DNA of 64,000 bases, taken from positions 62,001-126,000 of the forward strand of contig NZ_FNHN01000007.1 of assembly GCF_900103525.1 (NCBI RefSeq), written 5' to 3'. A program made the translations under genes and the position numbers. The stretch's first letter is position 1, and each line of letters opens with the position of its first letter. Origin of the DNA: Bacillus sp. OK048. GTDB taxonomy: Bacteria; Bacillota; Bacilli; Bacillales; Cytobacillaceae. The notes under the pieces are model-generated. The model was not told the DNA's origin and ran no database searches. It saw only the letters and a list, made by a program, of their open reading frames with translations. Shown here piece by piece: positions 36,842 to 45,291 of this stretch.

Positions 36842-37548
36842 TGCTGAAAATCGAAGATATCAATGTCTATTATGGGATTATACATGCTTTAAAGGGTATT
36901 TCTCTCGAGATCAATGAAGGAGAAATTGTTACCTTGATTGGTGCGAATGGCGCGGGGAAAAGTACGCTTTTAAAAACGATTTCTGGTTTACTTAAACCAA
37001 AGAATGGGTCGATTTTGTTTGAAGGACAATCGATTTCAGGCAAGGTAGCTCAGGCCATTGTGAAACAAGGTCTTTCCCATGTTCCAGAAGGGCGCCGTGT
37101 CTTTGCGAATATGTCTGTAGAAGAGAACCTTGAATTAGGTGCTTATTTACGGAAGGATAAACAAGGAATTAAGGAGGACTTTGAAAGGGTCTACAACTTG
37201 TTTCCTCGTCTACTTGAACGACGTAAGCAGCTTTCTGGTACGCTGTCCGGCGGCGAGCAGCAGATGCTCGCCATGGGGAGAGCCTTGATGGCACGCCCGA
37301 AGCTCTTACTATTGGATGAGCCATCCATGGGGCTTGCGCCACTGTTAGTTAAAACGATCTTTCGTATTATTGCGGAAATCAATAAGTCGGGCACGACCAT
37401 TCTGTTGGTGGAACAAAACGCAAACATGGCATTATCAATTGCTGACCGGGCCTATGTCATTGAGACAGGCAAAATCGTGTTGTCCGGCTCCTCTGAAGAG
37501 CTAAATCAGAGTGATCAAATTAGAATGGCTTACTTGGGTGGTCATTAA
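36841..37548 (+). CDS. livF: Branched-chain amino-acid ATPase LivF
   Basis: ATPase of 235 residues. It has Walker A GANGAGKST, signature LSGGEQQML and Walker B LLLLDEPSMGLAP, plus LVEQNANMALSIADRAYVIETG, typical of LivF. It ends the operon before a strong terminator. With LivG it drives the LivHM channel. Confidence 0.92.
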   Translation: MLKIEDINVYYGIIHALKGISLEINEGEIVTLIGANGAGKSTLLKTISGLLKPKNGSILFEGQSISGKVAQAIVKQGLSHVPEGRRVFANMSVEENLELGAYLRKDKQGIKEDFERVYNLFPRLLERRKQLSGTLSGGEQQMLAMGRALMARPKLLLLDEPSMGLAPLLVKTIFRIIAEINKSGTTILLVEQNANMALSIADRAYVIETGKIVLSGSSEELNQSDQIRMAYLGGH

Positions 37549-37585
37549 AAAAGACGTGTGAGTCGCGAACTCACACGTCTTTTTC
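37548..37585. terminator. Bidirectional terminator after livF
   Basis: AAAAAGACGTGTGAGT pairs with ACTCACACGTCTTTTT, perfect and flanked by A and T runs, serving livF and the convergent radical SAM gene. Confidence 0.93.
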
Positions 37586-39393
37586 TATATTTTTGCTTTC
37601 TCTTGTTGTGTTTCTAATTTAAATTGATGACGAAGTTTTGGCTGTAAGGCATGTTTGATCTTAGTTACATACTCTTCATAAAGCTGCTCTAAACCAACTA
37701 ATGCCAGTGAGAAGAAGTTCGCGTAATTTTTTTGAACCTCCCATTTCAATTCGTTCTTTCCACAAATACTATATTTATTTAATTCTTCAATTTCCTTTTG
37801 AATTTTGGCTAATTCAATTTGCTGCTGTTCTTCAGGAAGCGAGAGAACATAATCAATCTTTTCGATATAAGCTTGAGATTTCTCAATCTTGCTTTTAATT
37901 TCATCGAAGCCTGCTTGGTCAATTAGACCATACTTGAGCTTAAATTCGTTTAGCTTTTGAGCCGAATCATAGGTTGAGTTGACAATGTCATCACGAGTCA
38001 TTTGTGTTGTTTCATAGCTCAACATATGCTTCCATGATGGCTGGATGATCGCCTTGCGGTGGTCCTCAAGAGTATGACAGAACTTCTTAAAGCCATGCAG
38101 CTCAGGGTTTTCAAAAGCAGGGCTGGCCGGGTCAAGGAATGGTGCCAGCGGTGCTACAAAGTAGAATAGTCTTGGGTCTTTATTGCAGGCAAGATGCAGT
38201 TCTTCACAGAAATCAATATTTTCCATTGCGCTTTGATAGGTTTGACTCGGAATACCTGTCATAAAGAATAAATCAATTTTCTTAGCACCATGCTTGAGAG
38301 CAAAATTAAGGGTTTCAATGACCTTTGGATTGGTGCAGTTAAATTTCCCATTGTAGCGTCTTATTTTTTCATCATGCGTTTCAAGGGTAATTTCAATGCT
38401 GTATTTTGAACAGCTTTCATTCATCATTTTGAAGAATTCTTCACCTGCATATTGGAATAATTCAAAGACGATTTCGTTTTTAAGATTAAGCTCTTTAAGA
38501 CGGCTGAAAAATTCTTTTACATACTCACGGCCGCCCTGGCGAAGGTCATGAAGGATAAAGATGGGTGCCCGGCTGAAGCGTGAAATAAACTGAATATCTT
38601 CAACAAGCTTTGCTGGTGATCTAAGTGCAAGAGAACTTCTTCCACAGTTTTGATCATAGGCATCCTTGGAACCGCCGCAAATCAGGCAGTTTTGCGAACA
38701 GCCTCTTGCTGTTAGTAATGCGGTATTTGGGTATTGCAGCCAGCCATTGTAGGGCAGCGGGTCTAGAAAATTACGGTATTTGAATACAGAGCGGACGGTA
38801 TAGCGATATCCTGGTACATCAATATCATCTAAATCCTTTGGTACATAAGTGAGTGGATTGTAGCCGATTTCCGAACCTTTTTTCCAGGTTAAGTTAGGAA
38901 TATCAGCATAGTGCGTATTTCCGAGTTCTAATTTATTCATTAACAGCAGGGTAAGCTTTTCGGTTGAGTCACCGCGCAAAACGAAGTCAATAAATGGATA
39001 TTCAATTAACTCTTTATGATAATAGGTGGCGGATAGACCTCCAAACAGCATCGGTGTATCTGGGTGGAGCCTTTTTACGATTTTCGCTAGTTCAATACTG
39101 CCGTGTGCATGTGGCAGCCAGTGCAGGTCGATTCCAAACATACGGGTTTTGATTTTTTTAAGTTTCTTTTCGACATCAAATTTTTCACTCATCAGCATCC
39201 GGTTCGCAATATTGATAATTTTAACACGAAGTCCGTATCTTTCTAGATAGTCAGCAATACTTGTTAAGCCGATTGGATACATTTCAAACACGGGTGATGA
39301 CGGTACAACATCGCTAATGGGTCCTGCAAGCAGGGAGTTTTTTCTAAAGTCATAAACACTCGGTGCGTGTAAAAGGACTAAATCATATTTCAT
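37585..39393 (-). CDS. Cobalamin-binding radical SAM protein
   Basis: 602 residues. An N-terminal B12-binding-type domain (about 1-150) contains GIDLHWLPHAHG and LFGGLSATYYHKELIEYP. The radical SAM core has C232, C236 and C239 in CSQNCLIC, followed by the GG-type SAM segment. The C-terminal 100 residues are helical and rich in Glu/Gln. I recall this as the Ta0216-like family (TIGR04190), whose substrate is unknown. Class B enzymes often methylate unactivated carbons or rearrange rings. ATG 39393 follows AAAAGGGTGG; an upstream in-frame start at 39450 is less likely. It stands alone, with no partner gene to hint at a substrate. Confidence 0.8.
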   Translation of the reverse strand: MKYDLVLLHAPSVYDFRKNSLLAGPISDVVPSSPVFEMYPIGLTSIADYLERYGLRVKIINIANRMLMSEKFDVEKKLKKIKTRMFGIDLHWLPHAHGSIELAKIVKRLHPDTPMLFGGLSATYYHKELIEYPFIDFVLRGDSTEKLTLLLMNKLELGNTHYADIPNLTWKKGSEIGYNPLTYVPKDLDDIDVPGYRYTVRSVFKYRNFLDPLPYNGWLQYPNTALLTARGCSQNCLICGGSKDAYDQNCGRSSLALRSPAKLVEDIQFISRFSRAPIFILHDLRQGGREYVKEFFSRLKELNLKNEIVFELFQYAGEEFFKMMNESCSKYSIEITLETHDEKIRRYNGKFNCTNPKVIETLNFALKHGAKKIDLFFMTGIPSQTYQSAMENIDFCEELHLACNKDPRLFYFVAPLAPFLDPASPAFENPELHGFKKFCHTLEDHRKAIIQPSWKHMLSYETTQMTRDDIVNSTYDSAQKLNEFKLKYGLIDQAGFDEIKSKIEKSQAYIEKIDYVLSLPEEQQQIELAKIQKEIEELNKYSICGKNELKWEVQKNYANFFSLALVGLEQLYEEYVTKIKHALQPKLRHQFKLETQQEKAKI

Positions 39394-39586
39394 AATTGCC
39401 ACCCTTTTCAATTTATTAAAGTTTATATTAGTTATTGTGAATAATTTCACATATTATCTTTGATTTAACCATGGAAAAGTGATAAACCAGATGAATTTTT
39501 GTCAAAATCCATATTTGTCATAATCTTCTAGCTACCTTTATTTTACTATAATAATGGATTAATAGAGTGACAAACGGGTGACAACA

Positions 39587-39673
39587 ATGTGGAGATTCCG
39601 TGTAGCACCTAGGGGGAAATCGTCCTTTAACCCAATGAAATTCCCAGCATATAGTAAGGGGAAAACATATTAA
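39587..39673 (+). CDS. Possible 28-residue basic small protein
   Basis: ATG at 39587 opens a 28-codon frame ending TAA just at the next gene's ribosome site. The peptide has a basic, aromatic-rich composition (starts MWRFRVAPRGKSS). A GGGTGA site precedes it. It lies ten bases upstream of the repeat-protein gene, so coupling is possible. Not recognised; coding status rests on position and codon frame only. Confidence 0.4.
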   Translation: MWRFRVAPRGKSSFNPMKFPAYSKGKTY

Positions 39674-39682
39674 AGGAGGAAT

Positions 39683-40147
39683 ATGTCCGTGAATTATGAT
39701 GGTTATCCCAATTATTACGGAATGTCACCAATTCAAGAACCAAGCCAGCAGCCTCGATTTGGAGGGGAGCAGCAGCATGGATCCCAGCACCCGCCATTTG
39801 GAGGGGGGCAGCAGCATGGATCCCAGCACCCGCCATTTGGTGGAGGACAGCAGCATGGATCTCAGCACCCGCCGATGGGCGGAGGACAACATCATGATGG
39901 AGCGCCATCTACACCCCCACCTTCGCATACGCCGCAAGAATCAGTTTCTGCATTCGCGGTTGACCCTGGAGCGATTAGAGGCTGCCTCCACCGCTTTACC
40001 TTTGTTTGGCTTAACAATGGAAGAAGTTTCTGGTTTTATCCAACCTTTGTTGGAAGAGACTCAGTTGCAGGCTATCGCTGGAGGGGATTCCGCTGGGTAT
40101 ATTATGGAACCGATCTAAGGAGAATTCGATCATTTAGGTGCACGTAA
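39683..40147 (+). CDS. Gly/Gln/His-rich repeat protein of unknown function
   Basis: 154 residues. After a short Tyr/Asn/Pro-rich start there are three exact-to-near-exact 13-residue repeats of the form GGGQQHGSQHPPF (residues 27-65) and a fourth, decayed one. The C-terminal half is conserved-looking, GAIRGCLHRFTFVWLNNGRSFWFYPTFVGR followed by RW and YYG motifs, ending RSFRCT; I have seen this tail in other Bacillus hypothetical proteins. AAAGGAGGA precedes the ATG. The composition recalls spore-coat or surface proteins, but no signal peptide is seen. Other frames across the repeat are open only because of the repeat. Confidence 0.7.
   Translation: MSVNYDGYPNYYGMSPIQEPSQQPRFGGEQQHGSQHPPFGGGQQHGSQHPPFGGGQQHGSQHPPMGGGQHHDGAPSTPPPSHTPQESVSAFAVDPGAIRGCLHRFTFVWLNNGRSFWFYPTFVGRDSVAGYRWRGFRWVYYGTDLRRIRSFRCT
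39761..39877 (+). repeat. 39-base coding tandem repeat
   Basis: Three copies of a 39-base unit encode GGGQQHGSQHPPF-type repeats, with only a few base differences between copies, so recent expansion or ongoing length variation is likely. Confidence 0.85.
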
Positions 40148-40159
40148 AAGCAAAACGCA

Positions 40160-40190
40160 GGGTAAGGAAGTGGATGATTCCTTACCCTAT
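40160..40190 (+). terminator. Terminator after the repeat-protein gene
   Basis: GGGTAAGGAA (40160-) pairs perfectly with TTCCTTACCC, followed by TATTTATAT. Confidence 0.7.
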
Positions 40191-40250
40191 TTATATATTG
40201 GCAAGTGGAAATTGTTATAATAATAGCAAAAACGATTAAGGATGAGAGCA

Positions 40251-40727
40251 ATGGCAAAGGTCAAAACAAATGCAATTCGAATACTTGATAGCAAAAAATT
40301 CGCCTATGAGGTGCTTACATACGATAATCAAGATGGAAAAATAGATGGAGTTTCTGTTGCCGCGAAGATAGGCAGGGAGGCTCGTGAAGTATATAAAACG
40401 CTGGTTGCCCAAGGGGCAAGTAAAAATATTTATGTATATGTGATACCAGTAGAAGCAGAATTGGATTTAAAAAAAGCCGCAAAAGTTGCTGGGGAAAAGA
40501 ACGTCGAGATGATTCCTGTTAAGGATATTTTAAAATGGACGGGCTATATCCGTGGCGGCTGCTCGCCAATTGGGATGAAAAAGGAATATAAGACATTTAT
40601 AGATGAAAGCTGTTTAGCGCTTGAGGATATGGTTGTCAGCGCTGGGAAAATAGGTGTTCAAATCGTGATCGATCCGAAAGTGTTAGTAAATCTAACAAAG
40701 GCTGAAACCGTTGAGGTAAGAAAATAA
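40251..40727 (+). CDS. ybaK: Cys-tRNA(Pro)/Cys-tRNA(Cys) deacylase YbaK
   Basis: 158 residues, the size of YbaK. This editing enzyme hydrolyses Cys wrongly loaded onto tRNA-Pro. Typical segments are REVYKTLVAQG near residue 45, VYVIPVEAELDLKKAAKVAGEKNVEMIP, and GYIRGGCSPIGMKKEYKTFID, which includes the conserved GGCSP loop. ATG 40251 is preferred because AAGGATGAGAG lies before it. Single gene, with its own upstream region. Confidence 0.9.
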   Translation: MAKVKTNAIRILDSKKFAYEVLTYDNQDGKIDGVSVAAKIGREAREVYKTLVAQGASKNIYVYVIPVEAELDLKKAAKVAGEKNVEMIPVKDILKWTGYIRGGCSPIGMKKEYKTFIDESCLALEDMVVSAGKIGVQIVIDPKVLVNLTKAETVEVRK

Positions 40728-40817
40728 TTTAGTGGGCATTCACCTATAAACACACATTGCATAAGATATGTTTGAAATGAAACCTTGCGAGTGTCACGTA
40801 TAAGGGAGTGATCAGAA

Positions 40818-41921
40818 GTGGCAGGAAAGATAAAAAATTATTTTGCAGGCGGAAATACAGCTAGAGGATTCCACAGCCTATATGATTCAAATCTTCAAGG
40901 ACTAGATTGTATCTATATTCTTAAAGGCGGTCCTGGAACAGGTAAATCCTCACTGATGAAAATGATAGGCAACGAATGGGTCGAAAAGGGATATGATATC
41001 GAGTTCTTACATTGTTCGTCGGATAACAATTCCATTGATGGAGTGATCATCCGTGCCTTAAAGGTGGGGATCGTGGACGGGACGGCTCCGCATGTAATCG
41101 AGCCGAAAGCTCCAGGTGCTGTAGAACAGTATATTAATTTGGGTGAGGCCTGGAACGCAAAGGCACTTGCTGCTGAGAAAAAGAATATTGAACGTTTATC
41201 AAAACAAATTAGTGCTTCGTTTAATTTAGCCTACTCAACCTTTAAACAAGCTTTGGATGTTCATGATGATTGGGAGAAAATTTATATTGAGAACATGGAT
41301 TTTGAAAAAGCAGACCAGCTGACCAATAAATTAATTCAATCCTTCTTTGGTAAGCTGAAGTTGAATAAGCAATCAGATATCCGCCATCGCTTCTTAGGGG
41401 CGGCAACACCTAAGGGAGCGGTTGATTTTGTCCCGAATTTAACGGAGGGGATCGAAAAGCGTTACTTTATTAAAGGACGCCCTGGTTCCGGAAAATCAAC
41501 GATGTTGAAGAAGCTGGCTGCAGCTGCAGAAGTAAGGGGTATTGATACAGAAGTCTATCATTGTGGTTTTGATCCTCACAGCCTGGATATGGTGATTTTT
41601 CGAGAGCTAGGAATTTCCATATTTGACAGTACGGCTCCACATGAGTATTTCCCAAGCCGGGCCGGTGATGAAATCATTGATATGTATGAGCTATTGATTA
41701 CACCAGGAACAGATGAAATCTATGAAGACAAAATTAAACCAATCGCCGCATCTTACAAAAACAAAATGAAGGAAGCTACCTCTTATTTAGCGAGGGCAAA
41801 AGAACTTCATGATCAGCTTGAATCGATTTATGTCCCGGCAATGGACTTTTCGGTTGTCGAAAACATCCAAAGTAAAATAGCCGAAGAAATGAGTGAGTTA
41901 GTTTCGGTTCATACTCAGTAG
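40818..41921 (+). CDS. Protein with two tandem P-loop NTPase domains
   Basis: 367 residues. It has two similar halves, each with a Walker A: GGPGTGKSS near residue 36 and GRPGSGKST near residue 220. Each half continues with a matching segment (IEFLHCSSDNNSIDGVII against TEVYHCGFDPHSLDMVIF, then DGTAPH against DSTAPH). This points to an internal duplication. I recall it as the PRK06851 family of Bacillaceae, of unknown function. The D-(G/S)-TAPH motif is the most conserved local pattern. GGAGTG precedes the start at 40818 (GTG). It stands between ybaK and a small hypothetical gene. Confidence 0.75.
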   Translation: MAGKIKNYFAGGNTARGFHSLYDSNLQGLDCIYILKGGPGTGKSSLMKMIGNEWVEKGYDIEFLHCSSDNNSIDGVIIRALKVGIVDGTAPHVIEPKAPGAVEQYINLGEAWNAKALAAEKKNIERLSKQISASFNLAYSTFKQALDVHDDWEKIYIENMDFEKADQLTNKLIQSFFGKLKLNKQSDIRHRFLGAATPKGAVDFVPNLTEGIEKRYFIKGRPGSGKSTMLKKLAAAAEVRGIDTEVYHCGFDPHSLDMVIFRELGISIFDSTAPHEYFPSRAGDEIIDMYELLITPGTDEIYEDKIKPIAASYKNKMKEATSYLARAKELHDQLESIYVPAMDFSVVENIQSKIAEEMSELVSVHTQ

Positions 41922-42019
41922 CTACCAGCTGTCCCGTAATGGGGCAGTTTTTAGTTGTGTATGATCTTTTTATTAGGGGAAGATAAAAATGTTGGTTACG
42001 ATAAAAGGAGGCTTGGACG

Positions 42020-42223
42020 ATGACAAATGACTCTAATTCTGCAAATAACACAGTGGAGGCGAATAACAAAATCAATGAACAACTGGAAGATGGAAAGGTT
42101 CATGCTCCCATTCAGGCAAATTCAGAAGCTGAAAGAGCTAATCTTGAATTACAGAACCAATTTAATCAAGAGGAACAACAGAACTTGCGCATATCCCCAG
42201 CTGCAATTTCTACTCCCCAATAA
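42020..42223 (+). CDS. Small hydrophilic hypothetical protein
   Basis: 67 residues, very rich in Asn, Gln and Glu, with no hydrophobic core, no Cys and no aromatic residues, so it is probably disordered or a small helical protein. AAAGGAGG precedes the ATG, and a strong terminator follows, both in favour of a real gene. It superficially resembles small acid-soluble or late sporulation proteins in composition, but no family motif was recognised. Confidence 0.6.
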   Translation: MTNDSNSANNTVEANNKINEQLEDGKVHAPIQANSEAERANLELQNQFNQEEQQNLRISPAAISTPQ

Positions 42224-42229
42224 CTTCAA

Positions 42230-42272
42230 AATCAAGCCGGCCATTTAGAATCGATAGCCGGCTTGATTTTAT
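42230..42272 (+). terminator. Terminator after the small hypothetical gene
   Basis: AATCAAGCCGGC (42230-) pairs perfectly with GCCGGCTTGATT, followed by TTATT. Confidence 0.85.
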
Positions 42273-42360
42273 TATTGCCGATTTGTTTTGCTTTTCTGGC
42301 CATTATTTCGCTAGGAGAGCTAAAATAGTACTATAGCAATTTTTTTAGGGGTGAAGGATT

Positions 42361-43026
42361 TTGGAAAATGAAATAGAAAAACTAACACTTATGTTTGAAG
42401 AGCACCGTAATGAAGAAAATGCTGGTCCAATGAAAAAGTATATGAAAGATCATTTTCCTTTCTTAGGAATTAAGTCACCGTTACGAAAAGAGCTTGAAAA
42501 GAAATTTTTTAAAGAGACGGGTATTCTAAAAGAGCCGTTTAACAAGGAATTTGTTTTAGGGCTTTGGGAAAAGAGTGAGCGAGAATATCAGTATACCGCG
42601 ATTACCTATATAGGTAAGTTTTCAAAAAAATTGCTTAAGGATGACTTGCTATTTCTTAAGCAATTGATTACGACTAAATCCTGGTGGGATAGTGTGGATA
42701 GTATTGCACCTCTAGTAGGAGAAATAGCTAAGCGATATTCTGAAGTAATCGAAGAGACGATAAACCAGTGGTCGGTACACGATAATATGTGGTTAAGAAG
42801 GACGGCAATTCTTTTTCAATTAAAATATAAGGGACAAACAAACGAGAACCTTCTCTATCAATACATACTTGAAAATGCTGACAGCAAGGAATTTTTTATC
42901 CAAAAGGCCATTGGCTGGGCGTTAAGGGAATATTCTAAAACGAATTCCGATTCGGTTAAGAGCTTTATAGAAGGAAATCAACTAGCAGCTTTAAGTGTGC
43001 GTGAGGGCAGCAAGTATCTTTCATGA
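42361..43026 (+). CDS. DNA alkylation repair protein, AlkD-like
   Basis: 221 residues, helical throughout, matching AlkD-type HEAT-repeat glycosylases: FLGIKSPLRKELEKKFF near the start, LWEKSEREYQYTAITYI, TTKSWWDSVDSIAPLVG, and FFIQKAIGWALREYSKT near the end. The WWDSVD segment carries the Trp and Asp used to trap alkylated bases in AlkD. The start is TTG 42361 with GGGGTGAAGG upstream. It removes N3- and N7-alkylpurines in related proteins. A single gene. Confidence 0.85.
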   Translation: MENEIEKLTLMFEEHRNEENAGPMKKYMKDHFPFLGIKSPLRKELEKKFFKETGILKEPFNKEFVLGLWEKSEREYQYTAITYIGKFSKKLLKDDLLFLKQLITTKSWWDSVDSIAPLVGEIAKRYSEVIEETINQWSVHDNMWLRRTAILFQLKYKGQTNENLLYQYILENADSKEFFIQKAIGWALREYSKTNSDSVKSFIEGNQLAALSVREGSKYLS

Positions 43027-43099
43027 GCAAAATGGTGAAAATGTCTAGTGGAATCATGTTAGAATGGCGGTAACATAGGAAAAGGATATAGGTGACAAC

Positions 43100-43954
43100 A
43101 TGATAAAGTGTATTGCTACAGACATGGATGGAACGTTATTAAACTCTTACCAAAAAGTTAGTCAAGAAAATAAGGAAGCGATTCTAAAAGCACAGGCACA
43201 GGGAATTGAGGTGGTCGTGGCAACGGGAAGGTCTTATCAGGAAGTGCGATTTGTCCTGGATGAAGCCGATTTACATTGCCCTGCTATTTGCGTGAATGGT
43301 GCAGAAGTGCGTACAAAAGAAGGAGAAGTTTTTTCTGCTACACCCATTGAAAGGCAGGATGTTAAAAAGGCAGCTGAGTTGTTAACGGAAAAGGATATCT
43401 ATTTTGAAGTTTATACAAATAAAGGAACCTACACGCTTGATCCTGAAAAGGCCGTTTCGATTTTAGTGGATATTGTGATAAGTGCTAATCCTGATTTAAA
43501 CCGAGAGCAAGTCGTCCATAAAGCAGGAGCTCGAATTCGAAATGGTTTAGTTCATCAAGTTGAAGATTATAACCATCTTTTTAATGATGAAGAGTGCCAG
43601 GTCTATAAGCTTCTTGCCTTTGACTTTGATTCAGAAAAGCTGGAAGGAGCAGCATCCTCATTAGAAGATTTAACACAGTTGGCCGTATCTAGTTCAGGGC
43701 ATGAGAATTTAGAAATCACCAATCGACAAGCTCAAAAAGGGATTGCCCTAGAAGCCTTTATAAAAGCGAAAGTGATTGAATTAGCAGAGACTATGGCGCT
43801 GGGAGATAGCTTTAATGATGTCTCGATGCTGGAAAGAGTCGGCAGAGCGGTAGCGATGGGGAACGCAGCCTATGAAATTAAATCTCTCTGTGATGTAGTT
43901 ACCGCCACAAATGATGAACATGGAGTAGCCAAGGCGATACTGGAGGTTTTATAG
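43100..43954 (+). CDS. Cof-type HAD-IIB phosphatase, YwpJ-like
   Basis: 284 residues. HAD motif I is DMDGTLLNS, motif II is in VVVATGRSY, motif III Lys lies in the cap-core junction (KGIALEAFI), and motif IV is ALGDSFNDVSMLE. The layout and length fit the Cof family with a C2 cap; the closest by eye is B. subtilis YwpJ. Substrate is likely a sugar phosphate or phosphorylated cofactor precursor. GGTGACAAC precedes the ATG. No operon partners. Confidence 0.87.
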   Translation: MIKCIATDMDGTLLNSYQKVSQENKEAILKAQAQGIEVVVATGRSYQEVRFVLDEADLHCPAICVNGAEVRTKEGEVFSATPIERQDVKKAAELLTEKDIYFEVYTNKGTYTLDPEKAVSILVDIVISANPDLNREQVVHKAGARIRNGLVHQVEDYNHLFNDEECQVYKLLAFDFDSEKLEGAASSLEDLTQLAVSSSGHENLEITNRQAQKGIALEAFIKAKVIELAETMALGDSFNDVSMLERVGRAVAMGNAAYEIKSLCDVVTATNDEHGVAKAILEVL

Positions 43955-44027
43955 AATGGATTTGGGATGAAGGTTACCCAAGTGTTGCTGCTTAATCTGA
44001 AGTAAATAGGCAAAGGGTGGTGAGGTC

Positions 44028-44261
44028 TTGAGTACTAAAAGCAACAAATTACAATACGGATGGACACTAATAGCCCATCCGAGTTTCCAAGTATTTACCA
44101 ACAAGAGCTCGTACGTCATCTTGGATCAATACAATGATGTCATGATTAGATTTACCCTCCAAGAGACCGAAATCGAAATCCTAGGCGCAAACTGGAACCT
44201 AAACTACAAAATCAACCTCGGCTTCAAAACACTAAAAATCATAAACACACCAGAAGAATAA
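44028..44261 (+). CDS. Hypothetical protein of 77 residues
   Basis: TTG at 44028 with a GGTGAGGT site opens a frame of 77 residues, MSTKSNKLQYGWTLIAHPSF to NTPEE. It is a beta-rich-looking, soluble sequence with no known motif. It ends just before a block of dispersed inverted repeats. Coding is plausible but the family is not recognised. Confidence 0.5.
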   Translation: MSTKSNKLQYGWTLIAHPSFQVFTNKSSYVILDQYNDVMIRFTLQETEIEILGANWNLNYKINLGFKTLKIINTPEE

Positions 44262-44288
44262 ACCAACAGCACCATTTATACAAAATGT

Positions 44289-44389
44289 TGTGCATAAACC
44301 GCTTATTTTGCATAAATGGTGACAGGCACCAAATATACTGCATAAACGATTCGTTTTGCATAAATGGTGCCTGTCACCGTTGCTGTCAC
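44289..44389. repeat. Inverted/direct repeat block (GGTGACAGGCACC)
   Basis: GGTGACAGGCACC at 44318-44330 and its exact complement GGTGCCTGTCACC at 44366-44378 form a 13-base inverted repeat. A 30-base direct repeat (44292-44321 and 44340-44369, few mismatches, beginning GCATAAAC) overlaps it. It lies just past the end of the nos operon and may end its transcript. The unit looks like a dispersed intergenic repeat. Confidence 0.75.
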
Positions 44390-45291
44390 CGTATGACTTG
44401 TATTTTTAGTGAGTTGACTTGTGATACTAGGAGTTCTTCGTATTGTTTTTGGGCTTGGAAGTTGATTTCTTGTTGGGCCATTTCTGGGTTTTCTTTGTTT
44501 ACTTTTTCAATCATGTCTTTTTGTACTTTTTGGGAAAGGACGATTAGTTGGTATTGTTGCTTTTCGGTTTCCCAGAATTTTTCTTCACCATATTCCTTTA
44601 TCATGGCTTTGGCGGATTCGAACTGGTTGTATTGGTCACGGACTTTGTTGATTTCTGTGTCAATTTCCGCAGCGCTTGCGGTATGCCCCTTTTCTTCAGC
44701 AAGCATCGCCATTGCGCGGAGACGGATGATTTGTGTTAATAATTGATTTTTATCCTCGACAACCTTTTCCTGTGAATCCCAGTAGGACAATGCTTCCTTC
44801 AGTTGGTCGCCAGTGTAGCGCTTCTGGTCGGTTTCACGATTGATTGCAAGCTGAAGAGAATTAATAAACTTGTAAAAGTCTAAATTTTCATTTGTAATCC
44901 AATCCCCATTAATCGAGGCTACACCTTCAGGTTTTTTAACTTCATAATCAATAACTTCTTCCGTTTTTTTACCATCCTTTTCGAGCGTAAAAGCAATTTC
45001 ATACTTACCTCCCATTGGCAGCTTGACGTTACCTCCGTACTTACCTTCTGAGCCTTCAGTTAATGTTACTTCCGTCATACCATGGTCCATATTTGTCATC
45101 GAGAAGGCCGCAGAAACATCAAGTCCTTCAACTGCCTTTTCCTCTTCCGTCACCATTATTTCAAATGGAACTTCCGTATCCGCTTGAAAATAAATCGGTT
45201 TTGTTACTTCGATTTTGTATTTAGGGTCCGAACTGCAGCCTGCAAGTATGGCAAGGAATAGCAGTGCGGTCAGCATCATCGTCTTTTTCAT
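44386..45291 (-). CDS. nos-cluster lipoprotein with YtkA-like domain
   Basis: 301-residue lipoprotein; the signal ends AILAGCSS with Cys19. Residues about 25-115 resemble a YtkA/FixH-like domain and hold a Met/His-rich loop, M-T-N-M-D-H-G-M at 65-72, suited to copper(I). Residues about 125-295 are helical and resemble the chain part of SurA/PrsA-type foldases, without a visible parvulin domain. It is the last gene of the nos operon, overlapping nosF by ATGA. In other nos clusters a copper lipoprotein NosL sits in this place, and none is seen here, so this protein may do that job. That is inference. Confidence 0.7.
   Translation of the reverse strand: MKKTMMLTALLFLAILAGCSSDPKYKIEVTKPIYFQADTEVPFEIMVTEEEKAVEGLDVSAAFSMTNMDHGMTEVTLTEGSEGKYGGNVKLPMGGKYEIAFTLEKDGKKTEEVIDYEVKKPEGVASINGDWITNENLDFYKFINSLQLAINRETDQKRYTGDQLKEALSYWDSQEKVVEDKNQLLTQIIRLRAMAMLAEEKGHTASAAEIDTEINKVRDQYNQFESAKAMIKEYGEEKFWETEKQQYQLIVLSQKVQKDMIEKVNKENPEMAQQEINFQAQKQYEELLVSQVNSLKIQVIR

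Noticed and set aside
39696..40118. A 140-residue frame overlapping the repeat protein, and a third on the opposite strand
   Set aside because: Open only because the 39-base repeat lacks stops in these frames; the 39683 frame has the ribosome site and the conserved C-terminal half.
44285..44746. A plus-strand Cys-rich frame of 153 residues
   Set aside because: It is the reverse of the nos lipoprotein and the repeat block; composition (many Cys, Phe, Ser) is typical of antisense shadow.
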